NCBI RefSeq assembly: GCF_028502605.1
Contig: NC_079234.1
Span: forward strand, 6,076,001 to 6,140,000
Direction of reading: 5' to 3'
Length of the DNA stretch: 64,000 nucleotides
Source: Trichoderma breve
Lineage: Eukaryota; Ascomycota; Sordariomycetes; Hypocreales; Hypocreaceae
Shown: piece after piece, positions 54,761 through 64,000 of the stretch
Layout of the letters: every line of letters starts with the position of its first letter
Position numbering within the stretch: position 1 is the first letter of the stretch
Notes under the pieces: generated by a model
What the model was told of the DNA's origin: nothing
Databases searched by the model: none
What the model saw: the letters and a program-made list of their open reading frames with translations, nothing else
Translations under genes and position numbers: made by a program

Positions 54761-55894
54761 TTACTGGTCCACGGAACACTTACCACTCTTGCAGACAAAG
54801 TCATCAGAGCAGTCGTCATCAGAGCCACAAGAGGCACCAAGGCAGTGACCCTCCCAAGAGCACGTAGGGGGAGGAGGAGCAGAACCACCACCGCCTGAGC
54901 TGCTACCGCAGACGCCGCTGTTACAGGTGAGATCATCAGAACAATCATCATCTGAGCCACAGCTTGCACCTGCGCAGTGGCCTTCCCAAGAGCAAGTAGG
55001 GGGAGGAGGGGTGGTGCCGCCACCACCGTTGTTGGTACCAAGGCCTTGAACCAACCTGTCACCCAATGCCTTGATACTTGCTTCAAAATCTGAAACATTA
55101 TTGGCATTCCACTTGGCACCATTCTTGCCTGGAACAGCCGTAGGATCGAGGAATCCAATATATAGCACATCCTTAGGGCCATGTCCATTATCGCCGGTAA
55201 GATGATCATTAGGGAAGCACAATTGAGCAAGAGAAATGGACGCCTCTCCAGTAGTTGGTTCTGTGTTGGTATCACCCCAGACACCATACCACTAGGGAAC
55301 ATAGTGTCAGTAAAACCTTTTCGCATTTTGAATACGCGCTATCTAAATTCAAGAAGGTGGAAAGAAAAAAAGAAAAAAAAAGGGAGAAGTCAAACTCACC
55401 ACTTGATTGTTGCAAACAATTGCCATGACACTCAATGGCTTCAAACCGAAATGTTGAGCATCGAAAAAGGGCGGCTCGTTGACAACAACATATGGATGAA
55501 TGTTGGCGTTCAGATCTGAAATGCCGTATGACTGCACAGTGTCCTTGAACGCTGTCTCACCAAATCCAGTAGGATCATTGGAGCAATCACCAGCTTTATC
55601 ATCGGCACCATCACAATCGACGTCCATGTTGTCATAATTTCCATTGCTTCCCTTGAGGAAAATAGCGTTTGGAATATCTCCACAGAAAACGGCTCCAGAG
55701 GACGAAGTTCCAGAAAGAGGGTTGGCACAAGTTCCCGCCTGATACAGCAATCTTCATATTAGCAATGATAGTCAGTAGTAGCAGGCAATACAGACCTTGT
55801 GAGCATTGTATATCGCTTGAAGGTTGGCGGGGATGGTGTAGGCTAGAGAAGTAGTTCCCGTAGCCAGGAGTGTGAACAAAGTCGAAGAATGCAT
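54761..55894 (-). CDS. secreted GH75-type chitosanase with two C-terminal six-cysteine repeats
   Basis: Three exons, 55894-55796, 55738-55400, 55291-54761, 322 aa. Signal peptide ([19 protein letters not shown]), then the fungal chitosanase domain: '[11 protein letters not shown]', the conserved '[11 protein letters not shown]' (about 71-80), '[38 protein letters not shown]' across the second intron, and '[23 protein letters not shown]'. It hydrolyses chitosan outside the cell. A Gly/Pro-rich linker leads to two 29-residue repeats (246-274 and 290-318) with spacing C-x5-C-x4-C-x5-C-x5-C-x4-C, separated by a 15-residue GS/P-rich linker. The same repeats end the protein at 59530. Binding of wall polymer by the repeats is inferred. 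Confidence 0.93.
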
Positions 55895-58515
55895 CGTGGT
55901 AAGTCTGTGCAAAAGTCTCAAGCAGTACAGAGTGTATGGGTGAATCTCAGTTGGCACTAGAAATCAGGTAGTTGCTAGTGTCTTTATATACCTGTGAGTA
56001 CCCCGTACTCCGTAGGCGTTTTTGAAAATACGAGTTTGCATGGATGTCGGCTACTAGATGTGGGAAGGATTCAGAGCGGTTGGCATCTTCTTCAAGTTGC
56101 CCCTTGCCATTGAGCGCCACGCGCTAAAGTAAGCTTAATTAGGAAGGTTGAGTCTTTAAATTAATTAAGAACCCCCCAAAAAACAGCCAATCCCTGCGTA
56201 AGCGTGTTTTATGGAAGGCACCTCAACTCGGAAAAATATTGCTCATTCGAGGAAAAACATTTTCTAAAATTCCCAAAGTAGCCATAAGAAAAAAGGATGG
56301 CTGAATGGAGAAATCTTCATACAAATTTATATTCAGATTTTAGCTTATTACAACAGCTGATCAATTCCATCCAGTTGAAAACCTGCCTTTCTTAGCTTCA
56401 AGCCAAGTCAGCGCTAAGATTTTTGAGAGCATAACAGTTGACGCTTATGGGAAGGCAAGATTGTTGTATTGCCAAATATTTAAAAATACTTCAAGTTTGT
56501 TTAACGTACGTAAGCCACTACCTTATGATATATCAGATGCTACAAAATAACGCGCGACTGAAGAGCTAGAAGTAAATCTTAGAGGAACTCAATGTTGGGT
56601 ACCAACCACCGCATCCAAGTCATTCTATTCCCATTATAATTCCCCCTCCCTCCCCCAAAAAAAACGAGAAGAAGAAGATGAAGAAGAGAGGGAGACGGCG
56701 AGGATTGGGGATCATCTAAATCCATAGCTCCAAAAAGATCAGATGTTCATTTGGAGCATTGTATAGAATAAATCCGGTCTTCTACCCAGATTAGCATGCA
56801 TAGCACACCCACATCTCTTCACTTCAGCCATTATATAGCGGCAAATCAGACTTCTGCATATGCGAGTAATACGAAGGCATATAGCATTATGGATAGCCCG
56901 AAAATTCCTCCAGTCCATTTCGTCAAGCATGTCGCATCATCTATTGGAGATAAGCAGACATATCTGGTTAGATTCGAAGACACATACAAACAGTAAATAT
57001 TGATGCAAATTGCCAACTACATTATAAGTCCAATTTTTGCTCCTTTAAGCTGTGTCATACGTATACAATAGATCCATTAAAGAATGTACGGGTTTGAGAG
57101 TCTGTTATGATCAAGCATTGTCACGGTTACAATACCTCTAACCCTTAACTTGTTCAGAGCTGTGATGTCATCATTTGATCTTATCATTTCCCGAAATAGC
57201 CCATGACATTCATCAAATAGAGAGAACTATTATATGGTAGTCTCGGCTGTAACGCTACAAATGACTAGACAATCTCTAACCTGCAGTACTAAGAAACTCA
57301 TGTAACAATGGAGGCGGGGCAACTCGTGTATCTCTCCCACACCATTGGCGCCATTTCTGTTACTATGTAGGGACGAATAGTCTTTACTGTTCTTATTGCC
57401 TAACCTCATAAAGGCTATATACTGGAAATTTTTACTCGTTGGCAATCTCTTGGGGGAGAAATGATACCTGAGCAGCGCGGCCTGGCGTCAGATGTCTCAT
57501 GAACTTGTATACTAAATGGAACCAATTGTGTGAAGCACGGTGTGTCGCGCTACCATAACATTTGGCGCACCATATCTCTTTCGCAAATGAAGGGATTAAT
57601 TTCTTTCAAAGATCTATGAGACAAATATAATATAAGAATAACCAAGAGGGCACTTTACAGAAGAAAATTGGGCATCCAGGTATGAATCATTAGCGTGGAG
57701 ACTTGAAGGCAATTATCTATTACTGTGAATACAACCATTGGTAGGATGCTCCTTCTCTAAAAGAGGGAAATAAAGTTGGTATTGTCGAAAGATACATACC
57801 GAAGCGTCTTACTGATATATTATTCATATAATATATCGGGTTTGTACTGTACCATTATCCTTTTTCGAATTTATCTTTTAGGGTCTCTTCCTGCTCACAG
57901 TTGAACAGCAATAATGGTGTAACACAAAGTAACGATCTGATATCAACATGCGGAAGTTACCATATCATAATATGTGGCACTTCGGACTTTCGCTTTGCAT
58001 TTTCGATATAATTCCGATAAAAGAAAAGGAGTTATAGATGTTTTCGGATATCTAGTACTTTGTTTCTCTGTTGTTCCAATGCGAAAAGGTGGGAATATTA
58101 CTCTGCAGGTGCAACTTAAAGCCCAGTGAGAAGTGCGGTGAGATTCCGAAACTCAGTTGTTGAGTTCGCGGGTTTATAGTGCGATTCTGCAGTATGCCTA
58201 AACGACCAGTTAATAGTAATCGCTGCAATTGCTTACTTCTCGTCCCCGTAAACTTACATCGTAAGCATCATGCCTGATGATTTTGGGCGAAGGGATTACT
58301 ATTATAAGACTTCTTCTAATATCCGAGACTAAGTACGGAGTATAATCAGTAGATCACCATCTGAAAGCCTACTTATTGGGCGCCTACCCCAGACCAAAAA
58401 GGCACGAACGAATCAAACCAGCCACCTATCGAGATCTCCTTGTGCATTTTCATAACATTAAAATAATTGTCTTCGCTACCTGCATTATTTAAGCATACCT
58501 TTTTTATTCATCAAC
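55895..58515. other. long intergenic, 2.6 kb
   Basis: Begins with the chitosanase promoter, including a TACTCCGTA copy at 56006. The rest is AT-rich without a supported gene; another TACGGAGTA copy lies at 58334. Confidence 0.5.
55984..55990 (-). promoter_or_regulatory. TATA box of the chitosanase gene
   Basis: TATATAA on the minus strand, 90 nt before the chitosanase ATG. Confidence 0.5.
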
Positions 58516-58974
58516 ATGTCCTGCCAGGTATTCAACGGGACGCTTCCGAAAGGCGTCTGTGCTGCTGGCAGCGATAATCCCACCTTTCTGGTCGAGGGTT
58601 TCAAAAAATGCTGTGGTCCTGCCCCTGTCGTCCAGTATTACAGCAACAGTACTGGTTGCAGTGCATATTGTCCAATTGTGTCGAATGGTCCATCCGGCTC
58701 CGAGCTCCAAGACTGTCTTGCTGGAGCAATAGGAATTGGTGCGTGCAATGGTATAGACGACTTTGCCTCACCCAGCGCTCTTGCACAGGCGAGTGCAATG
58801 GCCTCAACGACTGTTTGCGCTGCTTGTGCTGCAACAGCGACTACTACAAATGCGGCTGCTACCTCTACCAATGCCGCTATTGGGATTCACACGCCCGATG
58901 CCGCTTCGTGGAAAATTGTATTCACCATCGGAGTCATATTATCCATTGGACCCTTCGCTGGTTTCCTCATTTAA
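58516..58974 (+). CDS. cysteine-rich protein with C-terminal membrane segment, unknown function
   Basis: Intronless, 152 aa. Residues 1-75 hold eight or more cysteines ('MSCQVFNGTLPKGVCAAG', 'KKCCG', 'GCSAYCPIV', 'DCLAG'), then an Ala/Thr-rich stretch with 'VCAACAATATTT', and a C-terminal hydrophobic helix 'WKIVFTIGVILSIGPFAGFLI' that ends the protein. No classical signal peptide precedes the first cysteine, which is odd for such a cysteine pattern. It could be tail-anchored, GPI-like with an unrecognised leader, or carry a missed first exon. I recognise no family. It sits between the chitosanase and the expansin-like gene. Confidence 0.65.
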   Translation: MSCQVFNGTLPKGVCAAGSDNPTFLVEGFKKCCGPAPVVQYYSNSTGCSAYCPIVSNGPSGSELQDCLAGAIGIGACNGIDDFASPSALAQASAMASTTVCAACAATATTTNAAATSTNAAIGIHTPDAASWKIVFTIGVILSIGPFAGFLI

Positions 58975-59529
58975 AAATCCGGCTCATCGGCATGAATGAA
59001 GATGGATGAAACATGGACTCTGGGCTCCCTTAGCGCCTTTTCCCCTTTCGGCGGGGCCGTTAATTTCTCGGTAGCAAGGGTAACTTGTTGTTTATGGATA
59101 CCGACTGTCGTATGTCTGACACTCGGTAGGAAGCTGTTCTTTCGAAAGAGGAAGGCAGAATAATGGACCATTCCCATTATGATAACTGCTATTTTCATCC
59201 ATGAGGTTTTAGCGCAATATGGTGGTTCGCAGGTTTTTTCATTTGCCTAGAAAGGCAGGACACTGATGTCTATAAGCTTATGTTAATAATATGTCTCGAC
59301 GCTATTTGATTCAATAGGATTATACGCTTAACATCTCGTATGTTACTTCGGGCCGTTTGTCCTCGTCAATACTTCTCCTGTATACCTGTTTGATCAACTA
59401 TAAGTAGTCTACCATCTCCGTATCATTCATTACATTGGCATCCAGCAGCAAAAGCGGTTCAATAAGTCAGTCTTTCTCACAAGCCACTTACTATTCTTCT
59501 TCTACGCCCAACGGCAGAGCATTTTCAAA
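58975..59529. other. intergenic, expansin-like gene promoter
   Basis: 555 nt. The last 120 nt form a pyrimidine- and CA-rich leader typical of secreted-protein genes. No other feature. Confidence 0.5.
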
Positions 59530-60354
59530 ATGAAGACCCAAACCATCGCTTCCGTTGGCCTTTTCGCCAAGCTGGCCCTTTCTCAATCAGTCATCAACTC
59601 TGGAAACGGATTTGGAACCTACTACTACGATGTTGTTGATAGAAATGGCTGCGGCAACAACTTCGCCAACATCAACACGGGATTCGTTGAATGCAACCAG
59701 TTTACCGGCTTGTCCCTGAACCAGATCAACAGCAACAACGTTGTTGCCATGAACCGCACTCTTCTTGCTTCCAACTTTGCCAAGTACTGCGGTAAGAAGG
59801 TTGTTGTCAGCTTCAACGGTGTTCCATCCAGCCAGCAGTTCTTCATCGGTGATGGCTGTGAGCGTTGTGCCACTGGACCATCTACCGCCAGCGTGTGGAA
59901 CCCCAACGGTGCTCCCGGACTGGATTTCAGCTTGAGCGGCCTTGATGGAATCAACTCCAACGGCTGCTTTGCTGGACATCTCGATATCTCTTGGCAGATT
60001 CTGGACGAGACTCTCTACAACTTCGACACAAATGCTCCCGGTCAGCCCACCGGCCCAGTCAGCGGCGGCGGAAGCAACCCCGGAAACGGCGGTGGCAGCA
60101 ACCCTGGAAACGGCAGCGGCTCTTGCAGCTGGGCTGGCCACTGTCAAGGTGCAACCTGCAGCACAGATGATGATTGCTCCGACCCTTGGGGCTGTGTCAA
60201 CGGCATTTGTGGCGGTAGCTCAAGTGGAGGCTCAGCTCCTCCCCCTTCCAACACTTGCAGCTGGGTTGGTCACTGCATTGGCGCTTCTTGCGGCTCTGAT
60301 GATGACTGCTCCGACAACTTTGTCTGCAACAGTGGCAAGTGTGCCAACCCATAA
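59530..60354 (+). CDS. secreted expansin/barwin-like protein with two C-terminal six-cysteine repeats
   Basis: Intronless, 274 aa. Signal peptide (MKTQTIASVGLFAKLALS), then a double-psi beta-barrel-like domain of about 150 residues: 'GFGTYYYDVVDRNGCGNN', 'VVAMNRTLLAS', 'YCGKKVVVSFNG', 'FIGDGCERCATGP', 'LDFSLSGLDGI', the pattern of expansin- or barwin-like fungal proteins, which lack hydrolytic activity and loosen or bind wall polymers. A Gly/Asn/Pro linker leads to repeats at 199-227 and 243-271 with the same spacing C-x5-C-x4-C-x5-C-x5-C-x4-C as in the chitosanase. The 15-residue inter-repeat linker is also the same length. Activity is inferred from fold only. Confidence 0.85.
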   Translation: MKTQTIASVGLFAKLALSQSVINSGNGFGTYYYDVVDRNGCGNNFANINTGFVECNQFTGLSLNQINSNNVVAMNRTLLASNFAKYCGKKVVVSFNGVPSSQQFFIGDGCERCATGPSTASVWNPNGAPGLDFSLSGLDGINSNGCFAGHLDISWQILDETLYNFDTNAPGQPTGPVSGGGSNPGNGGGSNPGNGSGSCSWAGHCQGATCSTDDDCSDPWGCVNGICGGSSSGGSAPPPSNTCSWVGHCIGASCGSDDDCSDNFVCNSGKCANP

Positions 60355-60822
60355 ATTATGCAAGCGGTTAGGAACACGATTGCTCCAATGCGTTAGCATG
60401 TACCAAGGGACGGTGCAACTTTGATTCACTTACAAGTTCATATGAACTTGGTGGGTTTTATTCTTATGTTCAATGTGTATATATGTTGATGACGGATGTT
60501 TATACTTACCTATCCTTTGCATGTATATAGTACAGTCGGCATATAGGTACAAACTGTAAATAGGCGAAGAAGTATATAGCTTTATAAAACTTGTATATAT
60601 CTCTAAACAAAATTGTCGTTCTGTGATATCTAGTAGTGCCTACCAAGCAAATGGAATACAATTGGGCTGCTTTTCACTACCTATGTGTGTGTATTAACTC
60701 AACGCAGTGCCATTTATCCACAGTTAATATACGTTTAAAGTTTAACGAATTATAAACTTTAAGTACCATGTTATGCCGGTTGTTAATTAGCAATGTATAT
60801 ATATAGCTGTTGCTACCTCGTC
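60355..60822. other. convergent intergenic
   Basis: 3' flanks of the expansin-like gene and the oxygenase. AT-rich, no gene. Confidence 0.5.
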
Positions 60823-62350
60823 CTAGTCTGATGGATCGACATCGTACTCAATGTCCGTCCTTATTATATACTTGGCGCCTTTTGTGACACTCGAACCTTC
60901 ATGCAACAATGCTCCCCGCGTTTCGCCATGCGGAAAGATAGCGACGCCACCCATAACTGGCCGCACACGGTAAGCATTGAGTGTCCCCTCGAGAGGCGCT
61001 GGCATGAAAAATGTTGTTTCTCCGCCTTCAAATTCGTCGTTCAGATACAGTAAGAAGGTAAACAATGAACTTTGTTTCTTTGTTACGGGCGAATCGTCGT
61101 ATACGTACGTATCATCAGCCCGGATGCCAGATGGTGGCCAGGCTCCATCAATATGACATCTATATTCCGCACCGGGAACATACCGATACACTCGGAAACG
61201 CCGATTGAGGCCACGAGATAAGCGACCATTGACTGAGGCTGGCACAAATGGAGAAATCCGTGACCAAAGCTTATCATGAAACGCGGTATCGATGATCCAA
61301 TAGAAGTTATGTGCCAAAACACTGGTATCCCCACCCTCACGAACGGGAGTATCAGGAAGAAAGCCAACTGTTTCACCAACAGCAATAATAGCCTTACACT
61401 CTTCAGGTGAAAGAACGTTTGCGGCAAGACTGAGATTTGGCACATGGGGATGCTTGTGATGTGTTATTTGAGGGCGGTCTGATGATAGCGGCACTGTATC
61501 GGGCTGAGAAGTATAGAGGATAGCCGGGTGATGATTGGGAGGGTTGCGGAGATGGCCAGGTGTTGTTTCTATGATACGGAGAGAAGAAGCGACTGAACTC
61601 GGTGCTGAAGCGAAGATTGATTTATCCAAAACGGATTCATAAACTTGTTGTGGCTTGACAGGTGACCGAACATCCCATGTGGCCTGAAAGGAGATGTGGG
61701 ATAAAGACCCCGGCTGGGGCTTTGTCACGCTGGTGTTGTCATCAATCGGGCAGCTAACACGCAGTACAGCATCGAGTACGCTGAGGAGTTCATCATCTTT
61801 TGCAGAACGCTGAGGGTTGTCGATGCTTATACCCTTAGGCTGCGTTACAACATCAAGGTCTCGCACCCAACGACATAAGGCACCTAATTTGGGGTCCTCG
61901 CCTCTGAGTCGCATTTCAGCAAGTAAAATCCTCGCCTCAAGGTACTTTTCATCGGCCAGTGCACCAGAGACCCGTGATGTGAGATTCGCATTCTCCGCTA
62001 AATGGAACTTTAGCTTCGCCATCCATTACAATATCGATAATTACAGGAATGGGCTTACTGGTAGCATTGACGCCGGTAGTGCACGATTGGCGAAAATCGT
62101 AGACAGCAGTTCGAAGGCTTCTGCAAAGCTTGGACTTTGTCAAGCTAGGGTATTGTGCCAGAGTCGTAAGAGTGTCAATAGTGATATCTAACTCTTCGTC
62201 CGAAATGACCGTCTGCAGGCGCTTGATCTCAAATGGTTCGTCATCGGGCAATGAAGCGACCGATGGGGCTGCGTTGGTGATTTTGATGTGCTTTTGAGGG
62301 ACTTTTACTTGAGCATTTCGCTTTCGTTTCATCGACTTGGACTGCGTCAT
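60823..62350 (-). CDS. 2-oxoglutarate/Fe(II)-dependent oxygenase (prolyl-4-hydroxylase-like)
   Basis: Two exons, 62350-62059 and 61997-60823, 488 aa. Read without the intron this region gives two overlapping frames; the 61-nt intron (61998-62058, GTAAGC donor, TTTAG acceptor) joins them in phase, linking 'DFRQSCTTGVNATTENANLTSRVSGALADEKY'. The start (MTQSKSMKRKRN) opens a basic N-terminus. The C-terminal half has the iron motif His379-x-Asp381 in 'YRCHIDGAW', the distal His in 'ALLHEGSSV', and 'GGVAIFPHGETRG'. 'FLLYLNDEFEGGETTF' is the hallmark of P4H-type oxygenases. Its substrate (protein Pro, or another) is unknown; the basic leader may direct it to the nucleus. Confidence 0.88.
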
Positions 62351-64000
62351 TGCTATTTGATGTATGTATATAGAATGGTATTTAGATTTGATGTGTTTAA
62401 TATGAGCTTTATTTAAATGATCAAAGGCTGATAGAGTGCAGTCCATGAATGAGAAAATTTGGAAGGCTTCGCTGTGTCATCAGCCACTGCATGGCGACGG
62501 AATAACCCAATTCCGACAGGCCAATAAAAAGCGTTCTCAACTAACCTTAGTAGTTACTCTTCACTGCCATAAAAAGCGTATTAAGAAAAATTAATTGTTA
62601 AAGAACATGAAGAATATATTATCCATATGTGAAGAGCTAAATGAAATCTGACTTCGCTGTTGTGAAAAGACATATGATTTTTTTTTAATTGGACTTTACC
62701 TCGATTTTCTGCCTAATTTGCTGGCTCCTCGATATCCTTTCGTTTGTATAAATCCCCCACTCTTTTGTATGTCTAGGCCGCGGAATATTGTGAAAACGAA
62801 TGTTCTCAGACTTAAGACCCATAGTTCATATGATATGTAATGAGAGATACATATAATGAATCACCTTCGTATTCTTCTATGGTTATTAGGTTATAACCAA
62901 CGTAATATTCCATTTCGAGTAGTCGAGGCTAGACAACTTATAACCAAGACACATGTACAGAAATAAATACCATAGTCTAGTTGCCTCTCAATGATGTCAA
63001 TTCTTTCGTTAGTGGAATATCACACAGGGCCAACGGCGACTCACTTTGCCAGAGAATTCTCTACCACGTCATAGCACAAGGGCAGCATCAAGGCCGGCGT
63101 TGTCATGAATGCGGGGTGATACTCGGTAGGTCCATTTTCTGATATAGCTGAGAACAATTGCGTGGTTATGATTTCGTATCTGATGTGGGATAGTGCTGAT
63201 AGATGGTGACGACTTCTCGATGCTCAGTCGTTGCCCTTCTCACTTCAGGTCAACGTCTCTGTCGTCGCCAGCTTGTTCGAAGACAGAGCCAAGTCAATGG
63301 CGTGGAATGGCGGATTGCCTCCATCATTCAATGAATACAAAATTTGCTACTCCTCACGATACAGGGAGGCGCATGTTGTGTCGGTAGTGATAAGAATGAC
63401 GACGATTGTTCCTGGACTCTCAGGAGGAACTGTGCATGTAGGTATCTGCGTTAAACATAGTACTATTGTGGCCCTTGACTTCAGTTTCTTAAGCACATCA
63501 CTTGGTAGGGTAGGTATGTATTGATCCCAAGGTACTGTAGACAGAAGACTCATGAAATGCTATCAGTACGTGACAATACATAGCTTTTTTTGGACCCCGC
63601 GTTTATAACCATCATAGCATTGTTGCTGACCGAGAAATAAGTTACAGGCCAGTACAAAATCACTTCCTTGAGCTCTAAAATACAGGCTGTCATGATGCAT
63701 ACGTATGCAGCTGACCCTCCTATGCGGGCATATGCGGTTAGAAATGTTGGGCAGCTTTATCCATCAGTCAGTACTACCAATACTGCAATATTTACATAAA
63801 CTTCAGTACTATTTCCAGGAGAAGTCAAACAATTGTAGCGGTCAATGATGAAAAACTACCAATCCTTAGCCTGAAGCGCCGAGTGCATTCAACCAATCTT
63901 GCTGTATTTCCACAGATCAGCTTCTATTTTATTACAACTCATTTCCTCAGCCTTGTCTGACCTTCCTTTCCCCGATTGACGATATATCCGCGGTGTTGAT
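62351..64000. other. window end, no supported gene
   Basis: 1.65 kb. Starts with the oxygenase promoter. A minus frame at 63347-63553 (MSLLSTVPWDQYIPTLPSD) looks slightly protein-like but leads to a stop, and no family feature was found. Nothing else is recognised. Confidence 0.45.

Noticed and set aside
59587..60147. 186-codon minus frame opposite the expansin-like gene
   Set aside because: Shadow of a Gly/Asn-rich coding strand; no independent evidence.
60823..62022. Oxygenase as a separate gene starting at 62022, overlapping a second gene at 61949-62446
   Set aside because: A 61-nt intron joins both frames in phase and gives a continuous family-like protein; two overlapping genes are unnecessary.
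1..64000. CRISPR array, bacterial operon, rRNA, telomere repeat or virus-like gene
   Set aside because: None of their signatures is seen; spliceosomal introns and fungal families show that this is an ascomycete nuclear region.

Overview
This window is nuclear DNA from a filamentous ascomycete. The genes are interrupted by many short introns of about 50 to 105 nt with GT-AG ends. The families are fungal: a Zn2Cys6 regulator with the fungal-specific domain, a bZIP-DUF3425 regulator, a siderophore transporter, an alkaline ceramidase and a GH75-type chitosanase. A Sordariomycete, probably of the Hypocreales, fits best, but that is inference from gene content and from a dispersed TACGGAGTA motif; no marker gene is present. 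Gene density is low: about 25 supported genes in 64 kb, with long AT-rich gaps.

Layout. 0-5.3 kb holds a proline dehydrogenase cut by the window start, an NmrA-like protein and an MFS transporter, all on the minus strand. 7-12.4 kb (minus) holds a secreted M14 carboxypeptidase, a short-chain dehydrogenase and a flavin disulfide oxidoreductase. 14-21 kb holds an Ada-type metal-binding/AraC protein (+), a Zn2Cys6 regulator (-), a glutathione transferase (+) and a probable GPI-anchored secreted protein (-). 24-37.4 kb is a loose group of small enzymes: three dimeric alpha/beta-barrel (ABM-like) proteins, a RidA protein, a secreted HD-domain protein, a metallo-beta-lactamase-fold hydrolase, a methyltransferase and a bZIP-DUF3425 regulator. 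No PKS, NRPS or terpene synthase lies among them. 40-47 kb holds two small secreted cysteine-rich proteins, a REI1-like zinc-finger gene and a beta-class-type glutathione transferase, with repeat-like gaps. 47.7-53.9 kb holds a siderophore transporter preceded by three perfect ATCWGATAA sites, an alkaline ceramidase and an NAD(P)-dependent reductase. 54.7-60.4 kb holds a chitosanase and an expansin/barwin-like protein that carry the same pair of six-cysteine C-terminal repeats, with an unrecognised cysteine-rich membrane-tailed protein between them. 60.8-62.4 kb holds a 2-oxoglutarate/Fe(II) oxygenase. The last 1.6 kb has no gene I can support.

The genes do not form one operon-like system. 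The best candidates for shared function are (a) the chitosanase and expansin-like pair, which share a secreted module and so may target the same wall polymer, and (b) the 24-37 kb enzyme group with its own bZIP regulator. Most gene models below were assembled by hand from splice signals, checking that exon lengths keep phase and that the joined protein matches the family; none is confirmed by transcripts.
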